From contig DIAJ01000025.1 in NCBI GenBank assembly GCA_002415785.1, positions 1 through 15,189 on the forward strand: a stretch of 15,189 nt of DNA. The letters are read 5' to 3'. Positions 7,260 through 15,158 of this stretch are shown here, piece by piece. Made by a program: the position numbers and the translations under genes. Positions within the stretch are counted from its first letter, which is position 1, and every line of letters starts with the position of its first letter. Below the pieces are notes generated by a model. That model made no database searches and was not told the DNA's origin. It saw only the letters and a list, made by a program, of their open reading frames with translations. This DNA comes from Flavobacteriales bacterium UBA5081 (GTDB lineage Bacteria; Bacteroidota; Bacteroidia; Flavobacteriales_E; Vicingaceae).

Positions 7260-7285
7260 AGAAATGCTTGAAAGAAATTATTCAC

Positions 7286-7302
7286 CAAAAGTATCACTTT
7301 TG
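7286..7302 (-). promoter_or_regulatory. Candidate -7 element and inverted repeat before regulator
   Basis: On the minus strand TACTTTTG (7293-7286) matches the Bacteroidota -7 consensus TAnnTTTG and lies 26 bases before the GTG start. No TTG occurs at a proper distance upstream (a weak TTC is 23 bases away). The element forms half of a perfect inverted repeat, CAAAAGT (7286-7292) and ACTTTTG (7296-7302), with a 3-base centre, which could be an operator for autoregulation or for control of the divergent glycosyltransferase gene. Confidence 0.4.
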
Positions 7303-7381
7303 AATAAAATTAGAATGAACTTACACCTTTTTGCTCCTTAAGTTTTTAGTTAACTTCGCCCAAGATTTTTTAAAACCATCG

Positions 7382-8578
7382 ATGAGCAACGCTTCTCTAC
7401 TTTTTTTAAGCACTCAATTGCCTTATCCGCCAAAGAGTGGAGGCACCATGAAATCATGGAAGTATGTGGAAGACTTATCGAAGCGCTACCAATTAGGTTT
7501 AGCTTGCCTATTGAAAGATGAAGACGAATTCTACCTTGCCGAGTTTGAAAAAAAAATCAAATTAACCCAATTTATACACCAAAAGTTAGAAGTTAATCGT
7601 AACCCAATCAATCTGATTAAAAGCTATTTTGGGTTTCCTTGCCTAAATGTTTTTCGCAATTTCTCAAAGAGTTTTCAAGAAAAGGTTAAGCAGATAGCCA
7701 ATGAATACGACTTAATCGTTGTAGATCACTATGAGATGTTTCAATACATTCCTAAAAATTACAAAGGAAAAGTGGTGATGCATACGCATAATGCAGAGTT
7801 TATGCTTTGGCAAAGAATGGGAGAGCTTACCAAGAACCCTCTAGTAAAGTGGCTGCTGAAAGCTGAAGCAAAGCGAGTGAAAAAATATGAAAAGGCTATT
7901 TTTAAAGCTTCTAACTTAATTTACTCTACTCCTTCTGACATTGAGCTTTATAAAACTCATGCATTTAAAACTGACAAACATCGCAGTACCTATCACTTAG
8001 GAAACGACCAATTGTTGGAACTTCCGCCACTTAAATTCAGCGATACTGAATTGGCTTTAAGTTTTATGGGCACACTAAGCTGGGAGCCAAATATTGATGC
8101 TCTGCTGTGGTTTATTCAAGAAGTTTGGCCCCAAATTATTAAAAAACAAACTGACTGCCGCTTTTACATCATGGGGAAGAAAGGAGATGAACGTATTTAC
8201 GAAGCAGCAAAAAAGTTTCCCAATATAATTTTTACAGGCTTTGTGAAAGACTTAGAAAGTTATTTAAAGAAAAGTCGCGTATACATTGCTCCCTTGCGCT
8301 TTGGCAGTGGAATGAAGGTAAAAGTTTTGGAAGGGCTTTATCGCGGTGTACCCATGGTTTCAACCTCAGTTGGAGCAGAAGGCTTGGCATTAAAAAATGA
8401 ACAGCATATTTTAATTGCAAATGATTCAACTCAATTTGCTGCCGCTTGCCTAAGATTAATTGAAGAACAAACTCTTTGGAAACAACTCAGCGAAAACAGT
8501 CGAAAAATAGCAGCTGAAAAATACAGATGGGAACCACTTTTTGAGCAAATGGACAAGGAATTGCAGCTTTTGCTTTAA
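7382..8578 (+). CDS. GT-B glycosyltransferase, family 4-like
   Basis: I start at the ATG at 7382 (398 residues, MSNASLLFLSTQLPYPPKSGG), because LPYPPxSGG is the normal N-terminal glycine loop; a TTG 51 bases upstream only adds an atypical leader. The N-terminal half contains the acceptor-side motif HTHNAEFMLWQR (about 134-145). The C-terminal half has GTLSWEPNIDALLWF (about 230-244) and APLRFGSGMKVKVLEGL (303-319), whose last glutamate is the usual nucleotide-sugar contact of GT4-type enzymes. The family transfers a sugar from a nucleotide donor to a polysaccharide or lipid acceptor, in the cytoplasm; donor and acceptor cannot be told. It stands alone among regulatory genes, on the opposite strand, and its stop is 8 bp from that of the convergent kinase gene. 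Confidence 0.88.
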   Translation: MSNASLLFLSTQLPYPPKSGGTMKSWKYVEDLSKRYQLGLACLLKDEDEFYLAEFEKKIKLTQFIHQKLEVNRNPINLIKSYFGFPCLNVFRNFSKSFQEKVKQIANEYDLIVVDHYEMFQYIPKNYKGKVVMHTHNAEFMLWQRMGELTKNPLVKWLLKAEAKRVKKYEKAIFKASNLIYSTPSDIELYKTHAFKTDKHRSTYHLGNDQLLELPPLKFSDTELALSFMGTLSWEPNIDALLWFIQEVWPQIIKKQTDCRFYIMGKKGDERIYEAAKKFPNIIFTGFVKDLESYLKKSRVYIAPLRFGSGMKVKVLEGLYRGVPMVSTSVGAEGLALKNEQHILIANDSTQFAAACLRLIEEQTLWKQLSENSRKIAAEKYRWEPLFEQMDKELQLLL

Positions 8579-8586
8579 TTATAATG

Positions 8587-10524
8587 CTACTTTATCGGCA
8601 ACCTAACAGTTGCTAAAGTTCCGCTATTTGGACTTGGAGATAAATTCACTTCTCCTTTAAAAGAATTAAGCCGGCTTCTTATGTTCAACAAGCCATGTCC
8701 ATCAGTATTTTGAGGTACATTAATCCCCTTTCCATTATCCTCTACAACCATTATTAATGCTCCTTTATTTTTGAACAGTTGCAGCTGTACTTCAGTAGCT
8801 TCTGAGTGCTTTATAATGTTATTAACTAACTCTTGAGCAATTCGATACAAACTAATTTCAATTTTTTCAGGCAAACGTTCATTCAGCCCAAAATGCTCAA
8901 ACTGATAGTTGATTCCTCCGGCCTTTAAGCTCTTTGACAGCATATCTTCCAAAGCATCAATTAAACCTACTTCCATAAGTGCGCGCGGCATCATTTGGTG
9001 CGATAAGCCTCTGACGTCTTCGGCAGTTTCACTGATAATTTTAGCCAACTCATCTGCTTCTCTAGCTAATTCTTGATCTTTGCTTTTTAAAGCCCTTGAT
9101 AGCTTTTGCGTTCCCATTTTCAACCCACTAAGTTGTTGACCAATGCCATCGTGTAAATCTTTGGCAATGCGCTTGCGTTCTTCTTCTTGTGCCTCAATAA
9201 CAGCTTCTAAAAGTGTCTCCTGTTGCTCAATTTTAAGCTGTTGTAATTCCTGCTGCTTTTTGTTTTTATATCGTTGATAAGCAAAAGCAAAGATCCCGAG
9301 AACCAAACCAACTACTGCTAACAGAACAAAAATCATTCTTTGTCTAATTGCCAACTCATGTTCCTTTTCTGCCAATACAACATTCTGATTAGCAATCATT
9401 CGCTCTTTCTTTTCATTTTCATATTTTGCCTCTAAATTGGTGATTTGTGCTTTCTTCTTTTCACTGTAAAGACTGTCTTCAATTTCATCATAGGCAATGT
9501 AATAATGCAAAGCAGAATCGTATTGATTAAAATCTCTATACAGTTCATAAAGTCCATGAAAAGCCTCAGATATATACTTTAAATGGTTTTCAGCTTGCGA
9601 AATTCTTAGCCCTCTTTGAAGAAACTCCTTCGACTTTTCAAAATCACCCATCGCGCGGTAAATCTTCCCAATGTTCATAATTGTTAAGCCCTGAGAAAAC
9701 TTCTCATCATGTTGCTCTTTAATTTGTAGCGCTTTTGTACTTGCTTTTAAAGCTTCTTCAAGCTTCATTTGCTTGCGATAAGTATTTCCTATATTGGAAA
9801 GAATCACCCCAATATCCATTGAATCTTTTCGCGCTTCTGCATAAGTTAATGCAATTCCATTGTAATAGTGCGCTGAATCGTAAACCTCTAGACCATCGTA
9901 GGCAATTCCAATTCTGGTGTAAGTCAAACCCGCCAAGGAGGAATCCTTAATTTGCGCAAAAAGTGGCAAGGCCTTTTTTTGCCAACTAATCGCTTTATTA
10001 AATTCTCTTAGTCGATCATAGCAATAACCAATCTGAGAAGTGTAAACTCCAATTAAAAGCGTATCTCTTTCTTTTTCTGCTATTTTTAAAGATTTTAAAA
10101 AGTAATCAATCGCTTTCTCATACTCTCCTTTTTCTATTAAAAACCAGGTAATGTTTTTGTAAATGTGTGGTGCCCATCCTTCGTTTTTGGTTCCTTCAAC
10201 TTTATTTAGTACCAATAAATAATGATGCAAACTACTGTCTTGCTCATTCATCTCAGCATAGGCTGCAGCTAAATAAAAATGAGCTTTTACATTTAAATCA
10301 GTCAAATTTTGATCATCCAATGTTTGATGGTAAGCATATTGAGCAATTGGCAAAGCTCCACTTCCTTTGCTATGAATTACACAATCGCGCGCAAACATGA
10401 TTAAACTGTCGTATTTGGCGCTGTCGTTAACGTTTTCCCAGCGTTTCAATAAACTATCTAACTGACTAGCTTTTATTGAAAAAGTAAAACAAAGAAGTAA
10501 GGCTGCGAAGTAGACTTTTTTCAT
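8587..10524 (-). CDS. Exported-TPR sensor histidine kinase, HisKA_3 type
   Basis: I start at ATG 10524 (645 residues) with signal peptide MKKVYFAALLLCFTFSIKA; an earlier start (10578) only adds 18 hydrophobic or polar residues. The sensor part is a long TPR array (about 55-345; repeats such as GEYEKAIDYFLKSLKIA and LEEALKASTKALQI), then a charged coiled coil (about 354-394), one transmembrane segment (about 398-416) and a cytoplasmic kinase. The phosphoacceptor is His458 in EEERKRIAKDLHDGIGQQL, the mark of HisKA_3 (NarX/DesK-like) kinases. The ATPase domain has the N-box with Asn568 (QELVNNIIKHSE), VEDNGKGI (Asp596) and GHGLLNIRSRL. These kinases pair with NarL-type regulators, so the one at 6603-7259 is the natural partner. 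Periplasmic TPRs suggest sensing of a protein. Confidence 0.9.
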   Translation of the reverse strand: MKKVYFAALLLCFTFSIKASQLDSLLKRWENVNDSAKYDSLIMFARDCVIHSKGSGALPIAQYAYHQTLDDQNLTDLNVKAHFYLAAAYAEMNEQDSSLHHYLLVLNKVEGTKNEGWAPHIYKNITWFLIEKGEYEKAIDYFLKSLKIAEKERDTLLIGVYTSQIGYCYDRLREFNKAISWQKKALPLFAQIKDSSLAGLTYTRIGIAYDGLEVYDSAHYYNGIALTYAEARKDSMDIGVILSNIGNTYRKQMKLEEALKASTKALQIKEQHDEKFSQGLTIMNIGKIYRAMGDFEKSKEFLQRGLRISQAENHLKYISEAFHGLYELYRDFNQYDSALHYYIAYDEIEDSLYSEKKKAQITNLEAKYENEKKERMIANQNVVLAEKEHELAIRQRMIFVLLAVVGLVLGIFAFAYQRYKNKKQQELQQLKIEQQETLLEAVIEAQEEERKRIAKDLHDGIGQQLSGLKMGTQKLSRALKSKDQELAREADELAKIISETAEDVRGLSHQMMPRALMEVGLIDALEDMLSKSLKAGGINYQFEHFGLNERLPEKIEISLYRIAQELVNNIIKHSEATEVQLQLFKNKGALIMVVEDNGKGINVPQNTDGHGLLNIRSRLNSFKGEVNLSPSPNSGTLATVRLPIK

Positions 10525-10619
10525 CTGCCGAAAATAAAATAATATTTGAATTGTTTGAAGAAAAAAATTGCTCTGCAACCAAAATACAGCAAAGTGCGTA
10601 GAAATTACATCAATTCATC

Positions 10620-10647
10620 TTGTAAAACAATTCATTCTATATATTTG
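10620..10647 (+). promoter_or_regulatory. Bacteroidota-type promoter for TPR-CHAT gene
   Basis: TTG (10620-10622), a 17-base spacer and TATATTTG (10640-10647) match the TTG/TAnnTTTG pattern reported for Bacteroidota, where spacers of about 17-23 bases are normal. The -7 element ends 23 bases before the GTG start at 10671. It lies in the 146-bp region shared with the divergent kinase gene, for which I see no equally good promoter. Confidence 0.65.
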
Positions 10648-10670
10648 CCGACTTTAGTCAACTTTTTACT

Positions 10671-13600
10671 GTGAAATACAACATTATTCTATCCTTAGCT
10701 TTTATTACTTTAGTAACAGCTCTACCTAAAAAAATCTTCGGCAACAATTTAAACGGCAATCCTTCTTATAAAGCCGACAGTTTACTGGAAGCAGGGAATT
10801 ATGAAGCTGCTTATGATGAATGGGAAAAGGTAGTTAATTCTCTTGCAAATGGAGATTCACTAATCCTGATAGCAAAGAGTAAAATGTATTATTCTTTGGG
10901 AGCAAATCAATCCACAAATCAAAACTATTCAGCTGCCATAGAAGCCTACTCAACTGCAGCAACAATTGCCAAGCAGTTAAATCTAAAGAAGTACTCTTCA
11001 TATCTAAAGAAGCTTTACACCGGCTACTACCACGCTGCTGCCTATTCCGGTAATTGGCAAAAAGCGTTAAGTATTTCTGAAGAAGGTTATTCTTTATTCT
11101 ACAAATACTTAGAAGGAAAATTAAAAGCTGATTACATCTATGATTTGGGCTTTTTATACGATAAAAACGGGAACTATTTTGATGCGATTGAGAAATATGA
11201 AGCTTCCATCTCCGTACTTCAATCGATAGATGATGCTCCTTTATTTGACATAGGCTTAGCTTACAATAATCTAAGTACTAACTATAAACAAATGGGCTTT
11301 TTTACTGCTCGTTTAAATTGTCTACTTAATGCAAAGAAATATTGGGAAAAAGATGCAAAAAACATTGATTACACCTACTTCACAACACTTTATGGAAACC
11401 TATTAAAGGTCTATTTAGAATATGGAGATCTGTTCTTAGCGAAAAAAATGCTCCATCAAGTAGACTCTATTCTTTCTAAAAAAGAGCACCCTATAAGCCA
11501 AACGATTAATCAACATAGATTACATATTGACTTTCTCACAGCAGACTTTCAAACAGAGGCTGCAGTATCCCGATTAGATCGCCTGATCCAACTTTTTAAA
11601 AGTGCAGATAAGACTACTCAGCAAACCTATATTTCACATTTACTTTCCGGTTTTCATAGCATTATTGACTATTTATCAGACAATAATCAAGCTGAAAGAG
11701 CTGAAAAATACTTGCAACTAGGTTTGAATTTGGCGAAAGAATATGACAATTTGTATTATCAAATGATCTTAAATTCTGAGTATTCTAAAATTGCTGATTT
11801 AAGAAATAATTCCCTTCATGAAATTATTCACTACCTGGATGAAGCTATAAATATCAATAAAGTAGCAAATATTGGTCAAGAGAACTTGATGACGCTTAGT
11901 CTTAGAAAAGCATATCATTATCAACAGTTTGGAAAAGCTGATAGTTCAAAAAAATACATTCAACTTGCGTTTAGCTACTTGGACAGCTTTAGTGAAAGTT
12001 CGCTTATTAAATTAAATGAGTCAAACTTTATTAAGCAACACAGTATTTATATTATTCGCGCTCTAGTGAATGCGGCAGATTATTATCATTCATTTTATGA
12101 AATCGACCAAAATAAAGAAGACATAGAACTAAGCTTACATCTTTATAAATTAGCTGCTAAAGCATTTGATTATTATTACCAAAACGGCAATTACAATCCT
12201 TCATTAAACGACTTAAATATTAAAATTCAGGAAGGAATTTATACTGCAATTCATTTACTTAATCATAAACTGGACGCAAATCTGCTTGATTTAATTGAAA
12301 AAAACAACAGTCAGACTTTAAGAAAAGAGTTTGAAGCAAAACAAGAGCGATTTACTGCAATACCGGCAGACTTACTAAACAAGAGAAATTTGCAATTCTC
12401 AAAACTACAAGCGCTCAAAGAAAAAGTAAAAGAATTTCCCGATTCGTCAAGTTTAGTGAAGATGAAAGAAGAAACAGAATTAGAAATCAATAAAATAAAC
12501 TCAGAGATTGAGCAAGTCGACGCCCGTTACGATAAATTTTATTCTAATGAAATAAGCATTTCATCCATTCAAAATCAATTAACAAATAAGGAGTTAATTG
12601 TTAAATATATACAAGGTAAAGAAAGGTACTTTGCTATTTTGATCAATAAAAACAGTATTGAATTAATAGCCATTGGAAATCGCAAGAAAATTGACTCAGC
12701 CATCACTGATTATCATGCTAAAATTCAAAGAATTAATAGCGATATTGTTGCTGCTTCTCAAAGTTGCTACAAATTGATTGTAAGTCCGTTTAAAGAAAGC
12801 TTAGCTTCTAGTGACCACCTCATTATTATTCCCGATGGCAAACTGAACTACTTATCTTTTGAATCACTTGTTTCTGATGAAAACAATGATTATTTAATCC
12901 AACATCATGAAGTGAGCTATAGCCCGTCTTTATCGTTATGGTACTTAACAAACAGGTCAAAGCGCAGTGTAAACGAAAACAAAAAATTAATTGCTGCATT
13001 TGCTCCGGTATACTCCGATAGCTACTATAGCCAGAGTAGAAAAGCAAACAGCAACCGTTTAGAAAACATTGCGGGAGCAACAAAGGAAGCAAAAGCCATA
13101 GTAGACAGTTATGGAGGAGATTTGTATTTAAGCAATAATGCAAGCAAACAAGATTTTGTAAATCAAGCTCATAATTACAACATTTTCCACCTGGCGATGC
13201 ACACCATTTATGATGACGAAGAGTCGGAAAACTCAAAACTCGTTTTTCAGAATGAAGAAACAATGAGCTTTAATGAACTTTACAACTTAGACTTTCCGGC
13301 AGAATTAGTCGTATTAAGCGCATGTAACACCGGAATTGGGGAGCTCAAAGCAGGAGAGGGAATGCAAAGTCTCTCACAAGCTTTAGTTTATAGCGGAGTG
13401 AACTCTTCAGTTTACAGTTTGTGGCCGGTTCCGGATCGTGAAACAGCTCAAATAATGCAACTCTTTTATGAGAACTTAAAAAATGGGGCTACAAAAAGTG
13501 CTGCTTTGGCGAAGGCAAAAAGAGATTTTTTAGAAACCAATCCGCTACATCAGCACCCTTATTTTTGGGCGGGTTTTGTAGTTCAAGGAAATCAAAATGC

Positions 13601-13700
13601 AATTGTAGAAAGCTCAAATAGCTTAGTTTATTGGCTGATTTTTGGTTTTTCAATCATTCTATTTACTGTCTTATTCTGGAGAAAAATAAATTCACTTTAA
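10671..13700 (+). CDS. Exported TPR-CHAT protease-like membrane protein
   Basis: A 1009-residue protein starting at GTG (10671; no in-frame ATG nearby). It has an N-terminal signal or anchor (residues 1-18, MKYNIILSLAFITLVTAL), degenerate TPRs (about 32-540, for example AGNYEAAYDEWEKV and GNYFDAIEKYEASI), a coiled coil (about 550-620) and a C-terminal CHAT domain (about 635-975). CHAT is a clan CD, caspase/separase-like cysteine peptidase fold. The predicted dyad is intact: His844 in FHLAMH and Cys885 in VVLSACNTG, with the supporting motifs IIIPDGKLNYLSFESL, YSPSLSLWYL and SLWPVPD. A final transmembrane helix (about 985-1003) precedes the basic WRKINSL, so TPRs and CHAT should lie outside the inner membrane. 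Substrate unknown. The tail-to-tail anti-sigma gene suggests regulation of the sigma factor by proteolysis, which is inference. It is not a Craspase, as no gRAMP gene is present. Confidence 0.88.
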   Translation: MKYNIILSLAFITLVTALPKKIFGNNLNGNPSYKADSLLEAGNYEAAYDEWEKVVNSLANGDSLILIAKSKMYYSLGANQSTNQNYSAAIEAYSTAATIAKQLNLKKYSSYLKKLYTGYYHAAAYSGNWQKALSISEEGYSLFYKYLEGKLKADYIYDLGFLYDKNGNYFDAIEKYEASISVLQSIDDAPLFDIGLAYNNLSTNYKQMGFFTARLNCLLNAKKYWEKDAKNIDYTYFTTLYGNLLKVYLEYGDLFLAKKMLHQVDSILSKKEHPISQTINQHRLHIDFLTADFQTEAAVSRLDRLIQLFKSADKTTQQTYISHLLSGFHSIIDYLSDNNQAERAEKYLQLGLNLAKEYDNLYYQMILNSEYSKIADLRNNSLHEIIHYLDEAININKVANIGQENLMTLSLRKAYHYQQFGKADSSKKYIQLAFSYLDSFSESSLIKLNESNFIKQHSIYIIRALVNAADYYHSFYEIDQNKEDIELSLHLYKLAAKAFDYYYQNGNYNPSLNDLNIKIQEGIYTAIHLLNHKLDANLLDLIEKNNSQTLRKEFEAKQERFTAIPADLLNKRNLQFSKLQALKEKVKEFPDSSSLVKMKEETELEINKINSEIEQVDARYDKFYSNEISISSIQNQLTNKELIVKYIQGKERYFAILINKNSIELIAIGNRKKIDSAITDYHAKIQRINSDIVAASQSCYKLIVSPFKESLASSDHLIIIPDGKLNYLSFESLVSDENNDYLIQHHEVSYSPSLSLWYLTNRSKRSVNENKKLIAAFAPVYSDSYYSQSRKANSNRLENIAGATKEAKAIVDSYGGDLYLSNNASKQDFVNQAHNYNIFHLAMHTIYDDEESENSKLVFQNEETMSFNELYNLDFPAELVVLSACNTGIGELKAGEGMQSLSQALVYSGVNSSVYSLWPVPDRETAQIMQLFYENLKNGATKSAALAKAKRDFLETNPLHQHPYFWAGFVVQGNQNAIVESSNSLVYWLIFGFSIILFTVLFWRKINSL

Positions 13701-14417
13701 TTCCTCAAGCAATTTTTCAGCGCTTTTGCTCAATGCATGATCGGAAACTTGGATTTCTTTAAGTAAATGAACAGCTTCTTTTTCATTGGCTAATTTTAAA
13801 TATGCTAGGGCAGCATACCACTTTGCAGGATATTCAAATTCACTCTTTTCCCATTGTTCATTTTGCTTATATAACTCAATTGCCTTGGCGTATTCTTCAC
13901 TGCCCATTGTGCTGATCAACCAATAGAAACGAGCATATTCTTCATGTTCTTGACTGTAAAGCTCTTCAAATGCCAATGTAGCTTTGTCGTATTTTTCATT
14001 CTCATAAAGTTGGAAAGCTTCTTTTTGCAGCGCTGATATATTGCCATTTGAAGACCGCTCAATCGGAGCAATTACATTGGGGTAGGCTTGAAAATAAGCT
14101 GAATAAAGTTGGTCGTTTTGTTGATTAATAGTAAAAAGATTAAATACCCATGCCAAGACAAATAAAACTGCAATTGAAGCTGCTACTGCCCACCACTTTA
14201 CTTTAAGAGGAGAACCTTTTTGATCAAGCAATTGAAGTCTTTGCTTTATTTTTTTCTTTTCATTTTCTTGAAGCACTTTTGAAAGCTCAAGCTGAAAGAT
14301 AAAATCTTCTTTTGTCGCAGAATCATCTTGCAAACGCTTTTTAAGCTCCTCTACCTCATCTGCACTTAGCTTATTTAAAAAGTAGGCTTCTATTAACTGC
14401 TCTGTTGTCATTGTCAT
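13692..14417 (-). CDS. Anti-sigma-like protein with outer TPR-like domain
   Basis: A 241-residue single-pass membrane protein encoded directly after the ECF sigma gene (TAATG coupling), the normal place for an anti-sigma factor. The cytoplasmic part (1-74) begins TTEQLIEAYFLNKLSADEVEELKKRL, typical of anti-sigma N-termini in Bacteroidota; there is no zinc-binding HxxxCxxC motif. The transmembrane helix spans about 75-95 (WWAVAASIAVLFVLAWVFNLF), and the outside part (about 100-241) is helical with TPR-like units (ISALQKEAFQLYENEKYDKA, EYAKAIELYKQNEQ and AKWYAALAYLKLANEKEA). It should hold the sigma factor at the membrane until a periplasmic signal releases it. Its stop overlaps the end of the convergent TPR-CHAT gene by 9 bp. 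Two ATGs (14417 and 14411) could serve; I choose the first because it gives the stop-start overlap. Confidence 0.78.
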   Translation of the reverse strand: MTMTTEQLIEAYFLNKLSADEVEELKKRLQDDSATKEDFIFQLELSKVLQENEKKKIKQRLQLLDQKGSPLKVKWWAVAASIAVLFVLAWVFNLFTINQQNDQLYSAYFQAYPNVIAPIERSSNGNISALQKEAFQLYENEKYDKATLAFEELYSQEHEEYARFYWLISTMGSEEYAKAIELYKQNEQWEKSEFEYPAKWYAALAYLKLANEKEAVHLLKEIQVSDHALSKSAEKLLEELK

Positions 14418-14419
14418 TA
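14415..14419 (-). promoter_or_regulatory. TAATG stop-start coupling, sigma to anti-sigma
   Basis: The sigma gene's stop TAA (14419-14417) shares a base with the ATG of the anti-sigma-like gene (14417-14415), so the second protein is probably made by ribosomes finishing the first, keeping the two in balance. Confidence 0.7.
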
Positions 14420-14959
14420 ACTATTAATTGTCAATTTTCTCAAATGACTTAAACATCTAGATTTTTGACTTTTCACTGTATTTTTATTCTCTAAATTCAT
14501 TTCGTTTTTTATTTCTTCTAAATCGAAACCTCTGTAGTAAAAAAGTTTGAGTAGCTGTCTGCATTTTTTTCCTAATTGCTCAAAAGCTTTATTAATCAAT
14601 TTCATTCTTTCTACATTAATTTCTTCCTCAAAAAGCTGGTGAGTTGTTTCTTCTTGGTGTTCAATTGACCATTCTACATTCTTTTTCTGACTTTCTTGAT
14701 TAAAACGATACAACTTATACTTCCCAACTGAAAACAAATAGGTTTTTAAGCTACTATTTAAGGTAGTGAGCTTGCTACTTCTAACGTTTTCGTACAAAAC
14801 AATCATACAATCCTGAAAAACATCTAGCAAGGTTTCCTCATCTTGTGAATACTTCTTGCCAAAATTGATAAACTCATTTTTATACCTTAAGTAGATTTCA
14901 TCTAGCACTTTTTGGTTTCCTTCTTTGAGCTGTTCCAAGTAATAATTGTCCTTGTCCAT
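14417..14959 (-). CDS. ECF-type sigma factor
   Basis: A 180-residue sigma-70 family protein with only regions 2 and 4, the ECF layout. Region 2 covers about 20-86 (LDEIYLRYKNEFINFGKKYSQDEETL and DVFQDCMIVLYENV, corresponding to the -10 binding and core-binding helices), and region 4 about 125-175 (AFEQLGKKCRQLLKLFYYRGFD, then the helix-turn-helix LEEIKNEMNLENKNTVKSQKSRCLSHLRK). It would direct RNA polymerase to envelope or stress genes when freed from the anti-sigma-like protein encoded next. Its own target promoters, and whether it activates the TPR-CHAT gene, cannot be read from one window. The leader (14960-15071) has only an imperfect -7 (TATGTTTA) and no TTG at the right distance, so autoregulation by the sigma factor itself is possible. 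Confidence 0.9.
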   Translation of the reverse strand: MDKDNYYLEQLKEGNQKVLDEIYLRYKNEFINFGKKYSQDEETLLDVFQDCMIVLYENVRSSKLTTLNSSLKTYLFSVGKYKLYRFNQESQKKNVEWSIEHQEETTHQLFEEEINVERMKLINKAFEQLGKKCRQLLKLFYYRGFDLEEIKNEMNLENKNTVKSQKSRCLSHLRKLTINS

Positions 14960-15071
14960 TAATAGAAAACTTTTGAAAAAGTAAACATATCACATTTTTT
15001 TTTGAATGTCCGTTTATTTACCTAAATTAGTTAGCGAACTATTAAACTACCTTGTTTATAATATTTCTATC

Positions 15072-15115
15072 TTTACTTTTTTCCATTCCCGATAGCAATC
15101 GGGAGAAAAAGTAAA
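15072..15115. repeat. Dispersed hairpin element, copy 2
   Basis: Outer arms TTTACTTTTT (15072-15081) and AAAAAGTAAA (15106-15115) enclose a perfect inner stem TCCCGAT (15087-15093) and ATCGGGA (15098-15104) with loop AGCA. It is the better-paired of the two copies. The 22-bp companion sequence follows after five bases (15121-15142). There is no gene between this element and the window end. The flanking DNA (14960-15071) is A/T-rich leader of the sigma gene and includes TAGCGAACTA (15032-15041), the reverse complement of 68-77. Confidence 0.7.
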
Positions 15116-15158
15116 CAAAAAAATCTAGGCCTGTTTCCTAATTTTAATTTTCCACTCC

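Noticed and set aside
7331..7381. TTG start extending the glycosyltransferase by 17 residues
   Set aside because: The ATG at 7382 directly precedes the conserved N-terminal strand and glycine loop, and the extension overlaps the probable promoter and leader region.
10525..10619. Promoter for the histidine kinase gene
   Set aside because: Only one-mismatch -7 candidates such as TATTTTCG, too close to the ATG and without a TTG at a proper distance.
12826..13263. 145-codon minus-strand open frame inside the CHAT gene
   Set aside because: It is antisense to the conserved CHAT core, including His844, and its product is rich in Cys, Leu and His without any domain, as expected for an antisense frame.
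10671..13700. TPR-CHAT as part of a type III-E CRISPR (Craspase) system
   Set aside because: There is no gRAMP effector, no CRISPR array and no cas gene in the window, and this protein has a signal peptide and a membrane helix, which do not fit a cytoplasmic CRISPR partner.
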